DNA of 64,000 nucleotides from Terrabacter sp. MAHUQ-38 (GTDB taxonomy: Bacteria; Actinomycetota; Actinomycetes; Actinomycetales; Dermatophilaceae): positions 1 to 64,000 of the forward strand of contig NZ_JACVCU010000008.1 in NCBI RefSeq assembly GCF_014518425.1, written 5' to 3'. Made by a program: the position numbers and the translations under genes. Below are positions 60,995-64,000 of the stretch, in pieces. Positions within the stretch are counted from its first letter, which is position 1; each line of letters opens with the position of its first letter. The notes beneath the pieces are model-generated. The model ran no database searches, was not told where the DNA came from, and worked only from the letters and a program-made list of their open reading frames with translations.

Positions 60995-62269
60995 ATGTCC
61001 GCCTCCCGCACCATCCTGGACGGCCCGGCCCTGTGGTCGGCCCAAGCCCATCTGCCGTCGGTCCTGGGACGCCAGCTCGTCATCGAGCGAGGCGACGGCT
61101 CCTACATCCACACCAGCGACGGCCGGCGCCTCTTCGACGGCACCGCCGGACTGTGGCACGCCAACATCGGCCACTCGCACCCGGCCCTGGCGACGGCCGC
61201 CCATGCTCAGATGCTCAAGCTGGAGACCTACCACATCTTCGCCCGGTTCGTGAACGACCAGGCCCTGCAGCTGGCCGAGCGGCTCGCCCAGCTGTCACCG
61301 ATCGCCGACCCCAAGGTCATCCTCAACTCCGGCGGCTCCGACGCCATCGACGTGGCATGCAAGCTGGCTCGACGCCACTGGCAGCGGGAGGAGCGGCCGT
61401 CCAAGACGACCATCCTCAGCCGGGAACACGCCTACCACGGCCTGCATGCCTACGGCACGAGCATCGCCGGCCTGGACTTCAACCGAGAGGGTTATGGCAC
61501 CGAGTCGCTCGTGCCCGAGACGGCGCGCGTCCCGGTCCACGACGTCGACGCGCTCGCCCGGACCATCGCTCGGATCGGCGCGCAGAACATCGCTGCACTG
61601 GTGACCGAGCCGATCCAGGGCACCGGCGGAGTCAACCCGCCCGTCCCGGGCTACCTCGAGAAGGTCCAGGCCCTGTGCCGCGAGCACGACATCCTGCTCA
61701 TCGTCGACGAGGTCATCACCGGGTTCGGACGCACGGGCGTCATGTTCGCCACCGACCGGTTCGGCCTCGAGCCGGACCTGATCACGTTCGCCAAGGGCGT
61801 CACGTCCGGCTACGCGCCCTTGGGCGGGGTTCTCGTTGCGCCGAGGATCTGGGAGCCCTTCTACGTCGACGACCCCGCCACGCCGGTGTTCCGCCATGGC
61901 GCCACCTATGCCGGTCATGCCACCGCGTGCGCGGTCGCCATGGCCAACCTCGACGTCCTGGAGCAGGAGCAGCTGCTGCCACGCGTGGTCGAGCTCGAGC
62001 ACCGCCTCGACGGCCTGCTCAAGCAGCTGCTGGCCCGCCGGCCCAGCGTCGTCGACGTGCGGGTCGCCGGGTTCCTCGGCGGGGTGACACTCCGCGACGA
62101 CATCCCCGCCGAGCGGGCCGCCGACGCCCTCATCGAGCTGGGGTTCATCTCCCGCCCACTACGAGGCAACACCTTGCAGATCAGCCCCCCGTTCATCACC
62201 ACCGACGACGAGCTCATCGCGTTCGTCGACGCCATCGAAGACGTTCTACTCGCAGAGGAAGCCCGATGA
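60995..62269 (+). CDS. Class III aminotransferase (omega-amino acid/beta-alanine-pyruvate type)
   Basis: A 424-residue class III PLP enzyme. It has GTAGLWHANIGHSHPALATA, VILNSGGSDAIDVACKLARRHWQ, LIVDEVITGFGRTGVMFA and Lys267 in ITFAKGVTSGYAPLGGVLV. The sequence around the active site resembles omega-amino acid:pyruvate aminotransferases, which use beta-alanine, GABA or diamines. It lies between the SDR and the semialdehyde dehydrogenase and overlaps the next start by four bases. Confidence 0.88.
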   Translation: MSASRTILDGPALWSAQAHLPSVLGRQLVIERGDGSYIHTSDGRRLFDGTAGLWHANIGHSHPALATAAHAQMLKLETYHIFARFVNDQALQLAERLAQLSPIADPKVILNSGGSDAIDVACKLARRHWQREERPSKTTILSREHAYHGLHAYGTSIAGLDFNREGYGTESLVPETARVPVHDVDALARTIARIGAQNIAALVTEPIQGTGGVNPPVPGYLEKVQALCREHDILLIVDEVITGFGRTGVMFATDRFGLEPDLITFAKGVTSGYAPLGGVLVAPRIWEPFYVDDPATPVFRHGATYAGHATACAVAMANLDVLEQEQLLPRVVELEHRLDGLLKQLLARRPSVVDVRVAGFLGGVTLRDDIPAERAADALIELGFISRPLRGNTLQISPPFITTDDELIAFVDAIEDVLLAEEAR

Positions 62270-63786
62270 CCACTGACCTGAACACCGAGCGCCCCACCGG
62301 CCCGACGGGGCCGAGCACGCCTCTGGCGGTTGCGAACCCCGCCCGCGCGCGGGCCGCCGACAGCGTGCTGCAGGGCCTGCGGCTGCCCACCGGGCCGGTG
62401 ACGTTCGACGTGCACAACCCCGCCACCGGCGCGGTGATCGCCAGCCTGCCCGACACCGGCCCGGGCGAGGCCCTGGACGCCGTCGCCCGCGCCGACCGGG
62501 CCGGTCGCGACTGGGCCGCCACCACCCCACGCCAGCGCGCCGACGTGCTGCGTCGCTGGTATGACCTGCTCATCGAGCACGCCGACGCCATCGCGCTCCT
62601 GGTCACCCTGGAGATGGGCAAGCCGCTGGCCGAGTCCCGCGCCGAGGTCACGTACGGCAGTGACTTCGTCCGCTGGTATGCCGAAGAGGCGGTGCGTCCG
62701 GGCGGCAACGTTCGCGACGTCCCCACCGGCGGCGCCACCCTGCTGACCCGACGCGCCCCGGTCGGGCTGTCGGTGTTGATCACGCCGTGGAACTTCCCGC
62801 TGGCGATGGCCACCCGGAAGATCGCTCCCGCCCTGGCCGCAGGCTGCCCGGTGGTCATCAAGCCGGCCGCGCTCACGCCGCTGACCACCTACTACGCCGT
62901 CGAGCTCGCGCACCAGGCCGGTGTCCCCGAGGACCTGGTCCAGGTGGTGTGCACCACCGACGCCCCAGCCTTCAGCGACGCCGTGCTGCCTGACCCTCGC
63001 GTCCGCAAGGTGTCCTTCACCGGGTCGACGGGGGTCGGCAAGGTGCTGCTGCGCCTGGCCGCCGACAACGTGCTCCGCTCCTCGATGGAGCTGGGCGGCA
63101 ACGCCCCGCTGATCGTCTTCGACGACGCAGACCTCGAGCGGGCCGTCAACGGCGCGTACGCGGCCAAGATGCGCAACGGCGGTCAGTCGTGCATCGCGGC
63201 GAACCGGATCTTTGTCCAGGACGGCATCGCCGACGCCTTCGTCGAGGGACTCGCGGAGAAGATGGGCGCCGCGGTCATCGGTGACGGCTTCGCCGACGAC
63301 GTCGCGCTCGGCCCCCTGATCGACGACCGGGCCGTGGCGAGCATGCAGCGCCTTGTCGACGACGCGGTCACCCACGGCGCGAGTGTGCGCACCGGCGGAC
63401 GGGCCCTGGAGTCGGATGGCCACTTCTTCCAGGCGACCCTTCTGGACCACGTACCGGCAGGCGCCCAGATTGCCGGCACGGAGATCTTCGGACCGGTCGC
63501 GGCCATCCAGAGGTTCACCACCCAGGCGGAGGTCGTGCAGCGGGCCAACGCGACAGAGTTCGGACTGGCCGGCTACGTGTTCACCGAGAGCCTGGACCGG
63601 GCGCTCAACGTCGCCGACGCCCTGGAGACCGGCCTGGTCGGCATCAACCAGGGCGTCCCGTCCAGCGCCGCTGCGCCATTCGGAGGAGTGAAGCACTCAG
63701 GTCTGGGCCGCGAAGGCAGCGCCGAGGGGCTCGAGGAGTACCAGTCCATCCGCTTCTACAACCTCGCGCGCCGCCCCACCGCCTGA
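62266..63786 (+). CDS. NAD(P)-dependent semialdehyde dehydrogenase
   Basis: A 506-residue aldehyde dehydrogenase. ITPWNFPLAMATRKIAPALAAGCPVVIKPA is the cofactor region, Glu275 lies in SSMELGGNAP, and catalytic Cys309 lies in GGQSCIAANRI. The pattern is closest to succinate-semialdehyde dehydrogenases. It should oxidise the aldehyde left by the class III aminotransferase. An N-terminal extension of about 45 residues precedes the normal start region. ATG 62266 overlaps the aminotransferase stop. Confidence 0.92.
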   Translation: MTTDLNTERPTGPTGPSTPLAVANPARARAADSVLQGLRLPTGPVTFDVHNPATGAVIASLPDTGPGEALDAVARADRAGRDWAATTPRQRADVLRRWYDLLIEHADAIALLVTLEMGKPLAESRAEVTYGSDFVRWYAEEAVRPGGNVRDVPTGGATLLTRRAPVGLSVLITPWNFPLAMATRKIAPALAAGCPVVIKPAALTPLTTYYAVELAHQAGVPEDLVQVVCTTDAPAFSDAVLPDPRVRKVSFTGSTGVGKVLLRLAADNVLRSSMELGGNAPLIVFDDADLERAVNGAYAAKMRNGGQSCIAANRIFVQDGIADAFVEGLAEKMGAAVIGDGFADDVALGPLIDDRAVASMQRLVDDAVTHGASVRTGGRALESDGHFFQATLLDHVPAGAQIAGTEIFGPVAAIQRFTTQAEVVQRANATEFGLAGYVFTESLDRALNVADALETGLVGINQGVPSSAAAPFGGVKHSGLGREGSAEGLEEYQSIRFYNLARRPTA

Positions 63787-63830
63787 GCACCCCTTCCTCC
63801 ACGGCACTTCATCCACCGAAAGACATCACC

Positions 63831-64000
63831 GTGCGCATCTCGACCGTCAAGGAAACCAAGACGAAGGAAGCGCGGGTCGGTCTCACCCCGGCCGGCGTCA
63901 CCGTCCTCGTAGGGGACGGGCACGACGTCTTCGTCGAACGCAATGCCGGCACCGGTGCCGGCTTCTCCAACGACGACTACGAGCAGGCCGGCGCCAAGCT
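63831..64000 (+). CDS. ald: Alanine dehydrogenase, N-terminal part (cut by window end)
   Basis: From GTG 63831 the sequence reads VRISTVKETKTKEARVGLTPAGVTVLVGDGHDVFVERNAGTGAGF, with the KE, E-x-RV and TP positions that open alanine dehydrogenases. The frame is open to the end. If complete, it would convert alanine to pyruvate and ammonia with NAD, closing the cycle for a pyruvate-dependent aminotransferase. A 45-base gap follows the previous stop. Partial at the 3' end. Confidence 0.9.
   Translation, partial: MRISTVKETKTKEARVGLTPAGVTVLVGDGHDVFVERNAGTGAGFSNDDYEQAGAK

Noticed and set aside
61033..63786. A 917-residue plus-strand frame joining the aminotransferase and dehydrogenase
   Set aside because: The first 410 residues are the wrong frame of the aminotransferase; the real dehydrogenase starts at 62266 with an ATGA overlap.

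Overview
The window looks like the chromosome of a high-GC actinobacterium, most likely a member of the Intrasporangiaceae or a close relative. The evidence is the strong GC bias at third codon positions, frequent GTG starts, many ATGA/GTGA stop-start overlaps, DUF3263 and WXG100 proteins, a stand-alone GGM-tailed groEL under CIRCE control, and a SigE-type sigma factor with a membrane partner. The placement is inferred from protein style; no marker gene was compared.

Layout. 1-453: end of a probable integrated element, closed by the 3' half of a tRNA-Thr(UGU). 634-6523: accessory or decaying zone with two VOC/small proteins, an FMN reductase, a permease fragment fused to a beheaded GH32 glycosidase, a divergent MarR/MFS pair and a haloperoxidase stub. 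6771-13719: translationally coupled signalling operon (GAF-GAF hybrid histidine kinase, receiver, receiver-nucleotide cyclase, PGM1-type ATP-grasp peptide ligase) followed by a Crp/Fnr regulator. 13760-18582: sigma factor with membrane partner, DUF952, ArfB, and an acyl-CoA dehydrogenase/SDR operon. 18676-24679: three small regulator-linked loci (HxlR/quinone oxidoreductase, modABC with a TOBE regulator, ArsR-SRPBCC-VOC). 24818-41511: housekeeping and accessory genes, including a deacetylase-glycosyltransferase, gabT, ung, nagA, a PLP decarboxylase, a P1 peptidase, a frameshifted M48 protease and a HIT protein. 41628-45324: two CIRCE elements and groEL, an orphan WXG100, a DUF4031-NUDIX fusion and YajQ.

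45462-55137 is a candidate genomic island. An intact tRNA-Tyr stands at the left and a shortened copy of its 3' half at the right. Between them lie an IS-type transposase remnant, an NCS1 permease, a hydantoinase/oxoprolinase protein, three DUF917 paralogues, a PucR regulator, and CBS and aldehyde dehydrogenase stubs. The seven-base string GTATGCC/GGCATAC and its six-base core, common elsewhere in the window, appear to be absent from this stretch.

55143-64000: a divergent Hsp70-like ATPase with a probably frameshifted neighbour, a VOC stub, then a LysR-headed catabolic cluster (PLP aminotransferase, SDR, class III aminotransferase, semialdehyde dehydrogenase, and alanine dehydrogenase cut by the window end). 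This cluster probably degrades an amine or omega-amino acid and recycles the amino group through alanine. The two most interesting regions are the kinase-cyclase-ligase operon and the tRNA-Tyr island with its DUF917/hydantoinase set.
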